A stretch of DNA of 64,000 nucleotides from Limnanthes douglasii subsp. nivea (GCA_036936605.1 JAUPFV010000005.1:192942958-193006957), one strand, 5' to 3'; shown: positions 21,115 to 32,345, numbered from the stretch's first letter. A program made the numbers and translations. The notes: generated by a model not told the origin, from the sequence alone.

Positions 21115-21630
21115 TTTATGAAAATCTCAGGATTGCACGAGAATGAGCACGATAAGGATTTCTAATACAAAAGTCATATCACCAACATCTTTTGTTTTGA
21201 ATTAATAAGATAAATCAAATCTCTTAGTAGTATGTAATGATATCTTATCATTCGTGGCTAGTAGTATGTCATCAATATACAACACCAAAAATATGAACTT
21301 ACTTCCACCGAACCTTTGATACACGCAATGCTCAACCAACTTCATCTTAAAACTAAATGAGACTATTACCTCAAAAAACTTATGATACCACTATAAAGAA
21401 GCCTGTTTGAGCCCATATATGGAATTCTTAAGTTTTTACACCATCAATTTGAATCACTGGGACTACTGTTATGATGATTCTAAAATAAACTTTCATGAAA
21501 ATCGAGAGGTCTCGTTAAATTCAATCCATTCAAGATGATTATAACCTATTTTAACATATTGTGCTTTTGGTCTGTCCGCATCACCTTTAAAATCCTGCTT
21601 GGTTTTTTTAAATCGAGTTACAAACAATAG
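20660..21630 (-). pseudogene. Copia RT/RNase H fragment, copy F1
   Basis: The minus strand reads WIEFNETSRFS (near 21535), then SIYGLKQAS...WYHKFF (about 21400), and the Ty1/copia catalytic block VLYIDDILLATND (about 21290-21240). RT/RNase H linker sequence follows, then YASALMSLMYARVCTR (about 20885-20940), typical of copia RNase H. The (AT)n tract at 21039-21112 interrupts the linker. A second copy with the same layout is at 23940-24770. Confidence 0.75.
21039..21112. repeat. (AT)n microsatellite, about 37 units
   Basis: Uninterrupted AT dinucleotide run of about 74 bp, set inside the copia fragment F1 between the RT and RNase H motifs. Confidence 0.95.
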
Positions 21631-21635
21631 ACTTA

Positions 21636-21960
21636 TCATGGATGGCTTAAGAAATAATTTAGAGAGGGTCGCTGGAAAATGGCCAAATTATCTTTAGATA
21701 CCGAATGACACCTCGAGAAATGACTTAAGAATAGCATTTTGCTTTGGTTTATGAGATGGATGTAGTACCCCATGCTGAAACCATCCTCTCGTCCTACTGA
21801 GTAACTCTGAAGTTGGCAATGGCGATGCCAGAAGAGCTGAACTTGATTTGGCTGAAAAGAACTCATGTGTATTGATCAATGACTGAATTTGTGTCATCGT
21901 TACACGTTTATCACAAACAATTAAAACTGAGTTCCATACGAACATAAAGAACTATCTTCC
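21636..21960 (+). pseudogene. Ty3/gypsy integrase scrap, plus strand
   Basis: Plus-strand reading GLRNNLERVAGKWPNYL, then IAFCFGL-DG, then ARRAELDLAEKN. These match GLKKNLEGAAGKWPSYL, FALVYGMDA and RGQLDLIEEK of the element-1 integrase in the same order and spacing. Stops and frameshifts throughout. The flanks are copia on the left and AT-rich DNA on the right. Confidence 0.65.
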
Positions 21961-22800
21961 AAAAACTGCGGCATGTAAGTTTCATGCACCTGATTTCAAC
22001 AAGTAAACTTCATGCATTTAGATTCGAGGAGCAAAATTATTTTCGTAAGTTCCAGCACGTAAAATTTTTACACTTAGATACATAAAACAAAACTTATACT
22101 TTAAGCTTTAACAAATATTTCTGCTGAAGCTGAAACTCGATAAAACTTCTACATAGTCACTTTAAACCTACATTAATGCAAAAAAAATGGTTTATACGAT
22201 ATGTTCACAAATTTTTAAAATGTATTATATTAACCATAAATAAACACAATATACTAATATTTATAGCGAAATTTATCGTCACGTAATGTTGATCCAAGTT
22301 TGGTAAATTAAATTATCTAAATATTGAGTAATATTTTTTTATAGACTAATATATTTTAATAATATTTTATATATAATTTATACAACCTATTTGGAGCGAA
22401 ATATACGTAAATGTTTTCAAAACTATAAAAAAAATTCACATTATATTTAATTCAGTTTTCTGAAAAGCAGTACCAATGATAGTTCTAACTTAGTTCGAAT
22501 TTCATCTCACTTGTTTAAAAGAAACAGACATAAGACCAATGATTGGATAAAAAAGATTAAATAAAAAGTTATATTAATATTTTACCATAATCTTATTTGT
22601 CAAAAAATGTTAACATCTTATTAAATAGAACGGGTGGAAATATGTTATATGAAATCTTTATTTTGAGTAAACTAAAATTATTAAATAATACGTAAAAATG
22701 TAAAAGTGTAATACGTATCGGTTTACCTAATATATTAATTAGTTTTGTATTTATTGTAAGGTTATCGTAAACATAAATTTAGATGAATAGTTGCACTAAT
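21961..22800. other. AT-rich non-coding stretch
   Basis: Left part (21960-22150) repeats short phrases such as AAGTTTCATGCA / AAACTTCATGCA, possibly gypsy post-pol spacer. The rest is AT-rich with no frame, tRNA or terminal repeat that I can see. Confidence 0.4.
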
Positions 22801-22807
22801 TTAAGCG

Positions 22808-22974
22808 TGAAGATAGTGGGATGACTCTATTGACAACTCTATCTATAATCCATATATATAAGAGTAGTATTCTTATTGAAAATACACATCATTTTATATA
22901 TATGAATAATATTCTTATTGAAAGTACACATCACTTTTTATAGTTGTTTTGTTTGATTTTGATATGGTATCCTA
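22808..22974 (+). repeat. Copia 5' LTR remnant
   Basis: Begins TGAAGATAGTGGGATGAC and is homologous to 35418-35555 (TGAAGGTAGTGGAATGAC...). It ends just before a primer-binding site. An internal 42-bp tandem duplication (ATTCTTATTGAAA at 22869 and 22911) affects its central part. It is short for an LTR but matches the length of its partner. Confidence 0.6.
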
Positions 22975-22987
22975 ACGAATTTATTAA
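22975..22987 (+). promoter_or_regulatory. Primer-binding site (initiator Met tRNA type), copia
   Basis: TGGTATCCTAACG directly after the LTR-like segment. The first seven bases fit the plant copia PBS that pairs with the 3' end of initiator tRNA-Met (TGGTATCAGAGC); the rest has diverged. Confidence 0.5.
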
Positions 22988-23039
22988 TTTTCTTACTTAT
23001 CATAATTCTCTGTCTTACAGAAAAATACAACGAATCACC

Positions 23040-23220
23040 ATGGCTGATGAGTTTTATAATTTTCAATCGGAGATCCAAATCACTGACTCAATATAGTAAA
23101 ATTTCAATGATCAGTCACTTAAATCATGCATGTATATAATGAAGTTCTTTATCATATTTTTTGTGTTAAGTTTATGTCATACATTGACTTTAAATGATGA
23201 AGGATTAAAACGATAATCAT
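23040..23220 (+). pseudogene. gag: Copia gag N-terminal remnant
   Basis: ATG at 23040 opens MADEFYNFQSEIQITDS 65 bp after the primer-binding site, the usual place and style for a copia gag start. Stops follow after about 18 codons. No zinc knuckle is seen here. It is cut off by the SINE insertion at 23256 or before it. Confidence 0.4.
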
Positions 23221-23255
23221 CATCGTCAATAATCAAATATATGGATCCAGTCTTG

Positions 23256-23468
23256 AGAGGGGTAGCCGAGTTGGTGGAGTAAGGCATGCGTGTGACCAAA
23301 GGTCGTGAGTTCGAGTCCCTTTACAAACGCTTTCTTAGTTTGAGCATGTCACCTTGTGTGGTTTACCTTCTGGCTTTGGTTTGCAGGCTATTGCTTCAAA
23401 CTGAGGGTTCAACTTGTGCGCACTCATTGAGTAGCGGCTGCGAGTTCTCTCCGAAAAAAATAAAATAT
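23256..23468 (+). mobile_element. tRNA-derived SINE
   Basis: The 5' part is tRNA-like: a perfect A-box TAGCCGAGTTGG at 23263-23274 and a B-box AGTTCGAGTCC at 23308-23318, spaced as in tRNA genes. The tRNA-unrelated body ends in an A-rich tail (CCGAAAAAAATAAA). A target duplication flanks it: 23237-23255 and 23469-23487, starting ATATATGGATCCA, 17 of 19 bases identical. No reverse transcriptase of its own; SINEs depend on LINE enzymes (family knowledge). Confidence 0.85.
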
Positions 23469-23489
23469 ATATATGGATCCAATCATGGT

Positions 23490-23939
23490 GTGTAGTATGA
23501 TATTGTTTTTAATTGGTCCTTACTTAAGCAAATATATATTTATTATGCAAAAGAAGTTACTAAACTAAATGAGCATATTCATAATAAATATTTATCTCCA
23601 AAATTCAAGTGCATACAAACTAAAAAGAACATATCTCAGACTTATTATAAGCTCCCACTAAACTTAATAAAACTCAATAATCATCTGAACAAATAACATC
23701 CATTTTAAGATGTGTTTGCGAAAAAATCGAAGTCAATGACTTCGTAAGAGAAATTGTCACCATGAAGTTTGTCCCGGTGTGTTTTATACTGATTTGATGA
23801 TTCTGTACTCTCTCTTATATAAACAAGCAGTTAAATCTATATTTTTAGATTCATTCAAACTTATGTTACTATTTGAATACTAGACTATAATACGCACTAA
23901 AGTGCCACAACGTATGGTTGAATATATCAAAGCATGTAA
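23490..23939. other. AT-rich stretch without recognised feature
   Basis: No frame or terminal repeat recognised. It may be further decayed copia RNase H or LTR sequence continuing fragment F2, but I cannot align it. Confidence 0.3.
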
Positions 23940-24388
23940 TGTTATCATATTGGATTATGCAACTAGTGTTTGTTCTACACTTTTTTATTATATTGCACCT
24001 TCAGCCAATATGAATATGATGCTTGAAGTATTGTTTCCACACAACCACCAAAAGTTTAGTCGGAATACCTAATGATCTCTAGATTGTCCTCGTTCATTCA
24101 ACACGATTCATTTTATCTCTTATAAATACCAGATAACCTCTTTGATTATTTTCCAATTTTTCATTCGTAGATTACTTACATATCTTCCTAATAAACCAAA
24201 AACAAATGTAATGTTTGGTCTTGTACAAACTCGAGCATAAATTAGAGTTATAACTTCCGAAGTATATGAAGTCTTTTTATTTATTTAATCTCAAACTTAT
24301 CTTTAGATATTAATTTAGATTTAATTTGTCTATTTTTTTCAAAATGAGTATTCAACGACATTCTATATATTATTCTGTAACGTTGGAA

Positions 24389-24426
<38 letters not shown>

Positions 24427-24770
24427 GAGTTTTATAATATTCTGAGGATTTCGTGGGAATGATCTGGATGAATGTTAATTCCTAACAGAAAAGTTGCATC
24501 ACCAAGATCTGTTATATCGATTTTTATGGCATAAATTATCTTGGTATGTAAATATGTATTTTTTTCCGTGAAAAAAAATATCTCATCAATATACAGCATT
24601 AAAAATGTGAACTTAGTCCCACTAAATTTTGATATACATAGTTTTGAAACAAACTTAGCGTAAAACTAAAGAGGTCTATTACGTCAAATAACTTATGGTA
24701 CCACTATCAAGAAGCCTGTTCAGGCCATATATAGATTTTTTGAGTTTTCATATCATCAATTTTGGCTTCA
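23940..24770 (-). pseudogene. Copia RT/RNase H fragment, copy F2
   Basis: A second, more decayed copy of the F1 fragment. The minus strand keeps the IYGL-QAS...WYH stretch near 24690-24740 and the sequence around the YIDD block near 24570-24640. Beyond the (AT)n tract it keeps the LCSSLYKT-type stretch near 24225 that aligns with F1 at about 20905. Nucleotide words such as ACAAACTCGAGCATA are shared by both copies. Confidence 0.65.
24394..24424. repeat. (AT)n microsatellite, about 15 units
   Basis: AT run at the same position within F2 as the longer run in F1. Confidence 0.9.
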
Positions 24771-25120
24771 GATGTCGGAATCATAAGATTTTATTTAATT
24801 CCACATTATTTTTCAATATCTATGGGAATGTAAGTTTCAGTATATTTTTAACTAATATCGAAAAATAAGATTTTTGAAGACGAAGCGGTACGCACGATTT
24901 TGTTATTGTTACCATCACCTTTGCAAGTCCGTAACTTTAGCGTCGTATATCGGAATCACCTGATTTTATGTAATTCTAAATTATTTTTCAATATTTACGT
25001 GATGGTAAATTTTAGTATTTTTTAACTAATTTAAATAAATAGGAAGTTTAGAGATGAATCGGTACTCATGGTTTTTTTATTACCATCACCATTGCAACTT
25101 TGCTAATTTTGATAAAATGG
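24771..25120. repeat. Tandem duplication, about 175-bp unit
   Basis: Two neighbouring units align end to end. CGGAATCATAAGATTTTAT at 24776 pairs with CGGAATCACCTGATTTTAT at 24951, followed in both by AATTC, TTATTTTTCAATAT, a TTTTTAACTAAT block and TTACCATCACC before a Gly/Cys-free AT-rich end. Period 175 bp. No third unit seen. No coding function. Confidence 0.75.
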
Positions 25121-26199
25121 ATATTAAAATATTATTCCAACTCTGTGCCATAAAGTTTCATGGTAAACGGACAGTACGATGACACATTCTCAATATATCA
25201 ATGATCGGTTAAAAATTAAAAGCACTTAAGATTATAACCTTCCGGACAGGGTTGTTTTTGTTTAAATATTTTCCTCAGTAGTTTAAGATTTTCAAATTTC
25301 TTATTAATTCCAGCATGATAAATTTCAGTTAGTAAACTGATTTCTTATGCTACTCAAGAGGAGGAAATGTTGAAATAAAAATATTGTGAGGTGCATATGG
25401 TGAATTCACAACAAGAGAAAGCAAAAAGTAGAAAGTATGATGAAGTTGTTGATAAGGCTTTCGGTTTAGGAGGGCGAAAAGAAATTTGAAAAATTACCAA
25501 GATTATATGAAAGCTAAAAGGTAATTTAAAAATATCGTATTTTCATAATAAATTTAGCTTTAGTTATAAAAAAACATATGTTGGATTGATACGGTTACGA
25601 CCACTCATGCTTATATTTCTATGCAAGGTACGGTAAGAAGTCAAAATATTAATGATGGAAAAAATATCCATCTATACATCCTTAGTTTACATTTCTCGTA
25701 CTCAAATATGTCTTGTATCTACCTTTTTTTATAATAAGGATTGATTCATATATTAGAAACCTTTAGATAATCATTTCTTTTGGGGAATAATTAAATAACT
25801 AGTTATTTACATGATAATATGGTAGGCACCAAATATTTTTAAGAAAAATGATATACATTATATTTGTTAAAATTTATTGGAAATCAAATAAAAATGAACA
25901 TACATGTATCCAATCAACTAAACTGAAAAGCTAAAAAATTAGAAAATATGTGATAGAAGTGCTTAGTTTTAAATCTTTAATACAAGAATGGATAAGCTTG
26001 TTGTTGGGGTTTTATTAAGTTCCCTTGATTATTTAGACTCGAATATTTAAATCGAATGCGACAAGAGAAAATAATACAAAATGAAAAGGTTATGTGCATA
26101 CACAACTTCTGTGAGAAACTTAATTATACAGATGATCTCAGTCAGAACAGCCCCGCGATATGCCAAAATTATTCCATGTTTCATGATTATAAAACATAA
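25121..26199. other. AT-rich stretch without recognised feature
   Basis: A short coding-like piece (EKAKSRKYDEVVDKAFGLGGRK, about 25411-25475) is followed by stops; I do not recognise it. Otherwise no structure seen. Confidence 0.3.
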
Positions 26200-27480
26200 C
26201 TAATTTGATCACGCTTCAAATTATCTAGGATAATATGTGACTTTCTTGAGCATTATCCAGTAGTCTATGATCAACAAATCAATAAACAAAAAACTAATGT
26301 CATTCACTCAAACAAAATGGATAGAATAAGATCTAAAGCTATTGAAATTTTAACTCGCTTTAAGCATGGCAACCTCACATTTAAATATCGTGGTATCTTT
26401 ATTCATTCTAATAATCAGTCTTGTCATTATGATGATTTAGTGTTTAAAATTAGAAATAAAATCCTTGATTGGGGCAATAAAAATCTGTTGTTTGGAGGCA
26501 AATTAATATTGTCTCAATACATTATTCTCTTTATTCATATCTATCACGTGCAAAACAGCCTTTTACCAAAATCTTCCATATTAAAAATTAACAATCTCAT
26601 TAGTAAATTATTATGGGGCTGTAAGAAAATATTAAAAACTATTATCCAGGCTAAAAGGTATAGAACTTACAATATTTGAAAATGGTACTAAAAGATATTC
26701 AAATGTTCTTTTCCTATAAGCTTTGGATGAACTTTAGAGAACACAAGTCTCTTTGGTCCATCCTTATGCCTTTTATCTATTTCCCCAACTCTCAACTATT
26801 TCAAACCAAAGCCAAAACAACTAATTCTAAAGTATGGAGAAGAATTTTAAAAATAAGAGACTTAGCCGAAAATCATATCTTTTGGAAGATTTGTAATTGA
26901 AATGTTGATTTCTGGCTGGATAAGTGTAATAATTATAATCAATTTATCGCATTTTCACTTAATGAGGACAACTCTTGGTATAACAAAACAAAGATTTCTA
27001 AATTTTGGTAAACTCACTCATAGAATATCAATAAACTCAATGACAATGTTCTGAAATCTGACGTAGACAAAATTTTTAAGATTAATCTATATAATAACTC
27101 AATGATATAATTTTATGGAATTTATCACATGATGGAAACTAGTTTGTGAAAAATACATGGAAGCTAATCAGACATAATCACGTTAAATCCTTGATACACA
27201 AAAATCTTTGGAATAAAATCACTCCAAAGAAAATGTTCATTCACTATTTGGAGGATTATTAATGATTTCATATCAGTTGACTCTATTATTCATAATAGAA
27301 AAATTAGTTTAGTTTCTAAATGCCAACATTATGACAACTTAGAATATGCCAACCATGTCTTTCTCAACTGCAAAATGGCCTGAGAAGTTTGGCAATATTT
27401 TGCCGGACTCTTTGGAATCCTCATTAATAATTATATGAATGCCAATCATATAATAAATATTTGATTCATGCCCAACCACA
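26200..27480 (+). pseudogene. LINE RT C-terminal and zf-RVT region
   Basis: Plus frame reading FLEHYPVVYDQQINKQK near 26240, then an open piece 26317-26679 with FKYRGIFIHSNN, DDLVFKIRNKILDWGNK and FGGKLILSQ, which are the conserved L1 steps after the polymerase active site. 26676-26900 continues with FFSYKLWMNFREHKSLW. The zf-RVT part (27180-27420) keeps SKCQHYDN...ANHVFLNCKMA. Stops and frame changes separate the pieces. Confidence 0.7.
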
Positions 27481-27619
27481 AAGCACATTCATATAAAAGT
27501 TATATTACCTCATATCATTTGCTGGGCCATCTGGGCTGTCGGAAACAACTCTAAACATAAAAATACCAATCATTATCCCAAAAGCATAATTGGCAACATT
27601 ATCTATATTGTTACAAATC

Positions 27620-28215
27620 TTGATTGTGTTGGTCTTTTAAAATCAAAATAGTGGACATGGATATGAAAAAAACCAACACATTTGGCTGCTTTCACCATAC
27701 TTTTGTCTTCTGCAATATTTCCTATATAAAATGGAGACCTCCTGACCATAATATAATAAAGATTAATTGTGACAAATCCTGTTTAAGTAATGGTGAATCT
27801 AGTGGTGTAATTTTCATTAAGAATCACAAAAGAGAACTTTACATGCAATTGACAGTCTATTTGGTAAAAATACCCCCCTAATTGCTGAATCAAAAGCTGT
27901 GTTGGAATGTTTATTATTTTGCAATTCAAATAATATTAATTGTTTATATATTGAGATTGATTCATTAGCATTATTTGAATTTTTTAGTGTTTGTACATCT
28001 CCTTGGTATCTCTGGTAGTTAGTTTCTCTTTGTAAGACCTTAATCACCTCCCAAATGGTTATAAAACATGTTTATAGACAGCAGAATCGTGCCTCTGATT
28101 GGGTGGCCAAATGGGACCTCAATTCAAAAATTAATTGTTCTTTCACTTCAGTTAACTCCCCAGACCCTTTAAGGGCTATTATATTACTTGGAAGCATCAA
28201 TTTATTGTATCACTA
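27620..28215 (+). pseudogene. LINE C-terminal RNase H domain
   Basis: Reads IKWRPPDHNIIKINCDKSCLSNG, the plant RVT_3 type start with its first Asp (NCDKS), then LIAESKAVLECLLFC with the Glu, IEIDSLALFEFF with the next Asp, and QNRASDWVAK with the last Asp. Frameshift at about 27870. The domain is a known C-terminal addition in many plant L1 lineages. Confidence 0.7.
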
Positions 28216-28260
28216 ACAATGGTAAGGCAGGGTCACACCTGACCAACTATTTTTCTGCTG

Positions 28261-29820
28261 CAGGTACAATCTATATCACCAACTCGAGGAAAAACTTTAT
28301 GATCATGGAGAAATAATTGTAGCAGCAAAATTTCATAATGGATGGTAATGACATCAAACTCAACATCATACATGCTTGATATCAAAATTATTTGGATGAA
28401 GCAAATCTAGTCCTATTTTCTCATCAAATAGGTTATTGTCAGCCCATTAGCATTATGCCTTTCAATCAAATTCATGTAATAATTGCTACTTTGTCCAATT
28501 TTTGGTCATATTGTAATATTTGCCTCTGGCATCATCAATGGATTATTTATTTTGCGGAAAACAAAATATCTTCATAATATTATAAGATAATGGATGATAT
28601 TCAACTATAAGATATATACATTTGAGTTTATTTTAACTAATTTTATGTAGATATTAACATGTTTGGATAAGCTGACGGACCAATTGGCTCAGGATGGACT
28701 AATTATACCCTTATTAGTGGCCTCCTCGTCTTGGTGAGAGTAACGAAGAAACACTAGCCAAGTGTTTCCTGAAGCGTTCTTGTTACTGGTTGAAGCATTT
28801 TTTTTATCTTTTTAGAGACACCTATCGGTTATCGACAACAACTTTTGTCTTCGTCAAAGTATCATTTATCTTTTTTTTTATAACTTTACTTGTTTGAACA
28901 AAGTTTGATTTTTGGATTTGTAATTTATTTAAAAACTTCGACTTGTTGTTGACGTTGTTTTAATGATTCGTATATTTTTTATTGAAGGTTCTCTTGTCTT
29001 TGTAGAGCTTTTATTTGTTTCTTTAGATTTGTTTTTTTTACTTTATTTATTTTTGTTTTGATTTCATTTAATCTATAGTTTCTGTTTTTTCTGAATGTAT
29101 TCGCATAGGTTTTATTGTAGCCCCTCTAAGACTTTAATTAAGGATGAGAGAATGAATATGATTGTAGTTAAAGGCTATGAAATTTTATTATTTCCATGTA
29201 TTCGACCGGATAAAATTTATTGCTAATTTTTTAGGAATTGTAATTTTGAGGAATATTTGTGCTTTAAATATATTGTGAAGTACTAGCACTTATTTTTATT
29301 CCTAACTAAGTATACACTTGAAATAATGTTTGTTTGATTGGTTCTCTTATATATTTTTATTATCCTCTTAGTCTTTCTTGAAGGCAAAAGTTAAAGGCTA
29401 TTAATTTTAATCTCTATACGTTCAATCGAAATAATATTTGCTTATCTTAGTGAAGGAAAATAATGAAAACTATATTTTTGTACTTAGTACATTGTGTAAA
29501 TAGTGCATTTTTTGTTTCCAAGTAATTATACACTTGGAATTTGATGACTTATTTTAACTTCTTTGCATATACAATTTTGCTGAAAAATATTGATGCATGT
29601 AATAATATTACTTACTTTATAAGTGCACATGCAGAACTTTGATATACTTTTATCATGAATCTCCATTTGTTCTGATTAATTGTAATAATTGGATAGGGTG
29701 TTTGTATGGTTATACCTTCATTTCTATCTTTCTTTTCCTTTTTACGAGTTTGCATATTTATTTCCCATTTGCTTCTCAATTTTTTTATCCAATTGTTCTA
29801 TTTTCAAGTTTTAATATTTA
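28261..29820. other. AT-rich stretch without recognised gene
   Basis: T-rich on the plus strand, especially 29690-29820, which ends with TTTAG and could be a decayed intron. I see no terminal repeats and no frame longer than about 60 codons with known motifs. Confidence 0.3.
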
Positions 29821-29841
29821 GAATCGAGAGAAGATAAGGAG

Positions 29842-30161
29842 ATTCTTGCACTATTTATAGTCGAGATGAACAAGTCAATCACTCTGAATGTGATATAATT
29901 TATGTTGGGGAAAAGGTTTATGATCCTTCTCGCCCAGTTCGTGTTGGCATTTCAAATAATAAAGTTATTAAAGTTAAGAAGGAAAAATCTATACCTCGAG
30001 TTTTTCCTTTATCGGTTGATGATTCTATTGTTGATAGGAATGATTCCTCTCTTGTTATCAATGCGATAATGATGCCCAATTATAACTTTAAAGTTATAAC
30101 TTCTCGCCTGTCTACGTTAATTATTATGACAAGTGGAATACGTATTGATGCCAAATTATAA
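29842..30161 (+). pseudogene. Unknown open segment (about 106 codons)
   Basis: A plus frame open from just after a TAA at about 29839 to TAA at 30159-30161, with codon use unlike the surrounding AT-rich DNA. It reads CDIIYVGEKVYDPSRPVRVG and later IPRVFPLSVDD. It has no ATG near its start and is preceded by a T-rich tract ending in AG, so it may be an internal exon of a degenerate element ORF. I do not recognise the product. A 24-bp direct repeat (GATGCC-AATTATAACTTTAAAG) at 30071 and 30147 lies in its 3' part. Confidence 0.35.
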
Positions 30162-30659
30162 CTTTAAAGTTGATGAAATTCATCTTTTATATGTTAGTCA
30201 TACGATAATTATGATAAAATATTGCGTGTTTAGATTTTCTTATACCTACCGATTTTAAATTATTCTTATAGAATAAGAATTCTGGTATGCTTATTTAGTA
30301 AGAATGTTAGGATATCTATCAAACTATAGTATTAGACTACTCTTTTTTTACTTTAAAAGTTAAGCGGAGTATATAAGGACTACGTATAAAGAGATTAAAT
30401 TACAACCATATACAATGATGATACTTAAGGGGATATTATCTAAACAAATCATTGCAGATATTACAAAGAGAATATTTAGACCCTTATAAATTTCATAGCC
30501 AAAGTTTAGTTCTTTTCTGATGCTTCAGTTTTCAGTTTTTCCCAAGATTGGTTGAATATGGAATTTATGTAAATTAAGATTTCACTATAAGTAAGTCGAT
30601 ATATACGGTACCAATATTTATGGACCTTTCCATACAACCTCTAGAAAAAACATTGTTAT

Positions 30660-31162
30660 TTTATTATATTTATAGATGACTTATCTTAGTATGGGCTAAC
30701 TTATTCATGAAAAATCAGAAGTCTTAGACAATTACATAGCTTTTTGTACCGAAGTTGAAAAATAACTTGGTAAGATCATTAAGTGCGTCATCATTCTACT
30801 ATGACCTGCAATCAACAACAAGTACACCTCGAACAAAGAGAGGAAAATCGTCTTATGTAACATACGCTGACATACAATAGATGAATGTCAGACTCCGAGA
30901 TTTATTGTAATTATTGTAGTAAGTGGGGTCACCGAGAGGATATATGATGATTGAAAAATGGAAAACATAACAACTGGGAACAATTCTGATGACAACAATC
31001 TTCAGGTCCTGGCAATCAACCTTTGGTGAATGTGACATAATCTCATGACTTATCGAGTTCTAACACTACTAGCATTGTTCAGAGGTTCACTGCAGAACAT
31101 ATACAACAATTAGCCCAAACAATATGTGCACTGAATAATAATAAAAAAATTGGTAATATTGA
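30660..31162 (+). pseudogene. gag: Copia gag remnant with zinc knuckle
   Basis: Reads CNYCSKWGHREDI around 30905-30945, the C-x2-C-x4-H part of a CCHC knuckle with the last Cys lost. Upstream stretches such as YIAFCTEVEK resemble copia gag helices. Heavily broken. Confidence 0.5.
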
Positions 31163-31170
31163 TGTATATG

Positions 31171-31891
31171 TAGGGCTATTAATGGTTCTTGGGAACTATA
31201 TCAGATCAAACACGAATCGAACCTTAATGATTTGATATGTGGTTCCATTCTAAAAACCGAGACCGATAAATATATGAAACAATGAAACCAATAAACCTGT
31301 AGAACCGATTTGGAATCAAACTGGTAAACCGATAGAACTGATACGTAACTGAATTGATAAAACGGGTAAACCAGTAGAACCGATACGACTGATAAAACTG
31401 TTAGAGTCTATTGATTTTTTTGTTATATTAATTATATTGATAAAATTATTAGGTAATGACCAATAAAAAAATCAAACATTAACTTCTAAACTTTAATTTT
31501 TATGTCATTTATTTAAGTAAAAAAATTTAAAATCAAATTATAATTGGATTTAATTGTTTTTAATAATAGACCACACCAGACCGATAACAGACTGAACTCG
31601 ACCAATAACGGACCGAACCAAAACAAAACCAAACAAAAACGGACCAAAATGAAACTAAAACGGACCAAAATGAAACCAAGATGGACCGTACTGAACCCAG
31701 ACCAAATCAAAATCAGACCAAACCGGAAGCAAACCAAACCAGACCGGATCAAACCAAAAACGTAGCATTCCGGTCTGGTTCTAGAAACTAGAACAAAAAA
31801 CTTAGTGGTCTGGTCCGATCTGAACCGATAAGCTTAGTGGTCCGGTCGGCTCCATTAAAACTCGGATCGAACCGAACCGATAACAACCCTA
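31171..31891. mobile_element. hAT-like non-autonomous element (MITE), 721 bp
   Basis: Terminal inverted repeats: the left end TAGGGCTATTAATGGTTC and the right end read backwards TAGGGTTGTTATCGGTTC agree at 14 of 18 positions. The flanking 8-bp duplication is TGTATATG (31163-31170) and TGCATATG (31892-31899), 7 of 8. The 8-bp size and TAGGG ends fit hAT. The interior is built of degenerate ACCGATA / GACCAAA words and has no transposase. It sits inside copia gag/protease DNA. Confidence 0.82.
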
Positions 31892-31899
31892 TGCATATG

Positions 31900-32345
31900 T
31901 GAATGCTACAAGTTTGATTCCATCTACGATTGTGTCTGTTGATATTAGTAGTATAAGTCTTTGGATTTTGAATATTGGTGCCACAAATCATATTATCTCT
32001 CATATATCACTCTTAAACGATTACAAGCCTTCTACTATTAACAATGTTAATTTACCAAATGGTGCGGCACCATAAACTACTCACATTGACGCAATTAGTT
32101 TTAATTCAAAATTAATCCTTAGAGATGTCTTGTACGTACCAGCTTTTAGTTTAAATTTAATTTTAGCTAACAAACTCACCAAAGATGAGAGTTTATGCAT
32201 TGTTTTCTTTAATGACTATTATATTTTGCAGGACTTGGTTTCGAGGAAGATGATTGGCTTGAGTAAAAAATGTGGTGGTCTATACTATATGCATCAAAGT
32301 AAATCAGCTATTTGTCTGGTGCCTAAGGTATATGACATATGACAC
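31900..32345 (+). pseudogene. Copia protease and GAG-pre-integrase remnant
   Basis: Reads WILNIGATNHI at about 31970, where intact copia proteases have a catalytic Asp (D-S-G-A); here the Asp is replaced by Asn. Continues with LILRDVLYVPAFSLNLI (32115-32160) and KKCGGLYYMHQ, the pre-integrase region. Confidence 0.75.

Larger units (their letters stand above)
26200..28260 (+). mobile_element. L1-type LINE, 5' truncated, with C-terminal RNase H
   Basis: Only the 3' half of a plant L1 ORF2 is present: RT thumb and connection, a zf-RVT-like region, then an RNase H domain. 5' truncation is usual for LINEs because reverse transcription starts at the 3' end. No poly-A tail or target duplication could be fixed. 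The right end is approximate. Confidence 0.75.

Noticed and set aside
23256..23330. A true tRNA gene
   Set aside because: A- and B-boxes are good, but acceptor-stem pairing is not evident, and the unit continues into a body with A-rich tail and target duplication, so SINE fits better.
31544..31765. 73-codon plus-strand frame rich in Lys, Thr and Asn (and its minus-strand partner)
   Set aside because: It is produced by the repetitive ACCAAA words inside the hAT-like MITE.
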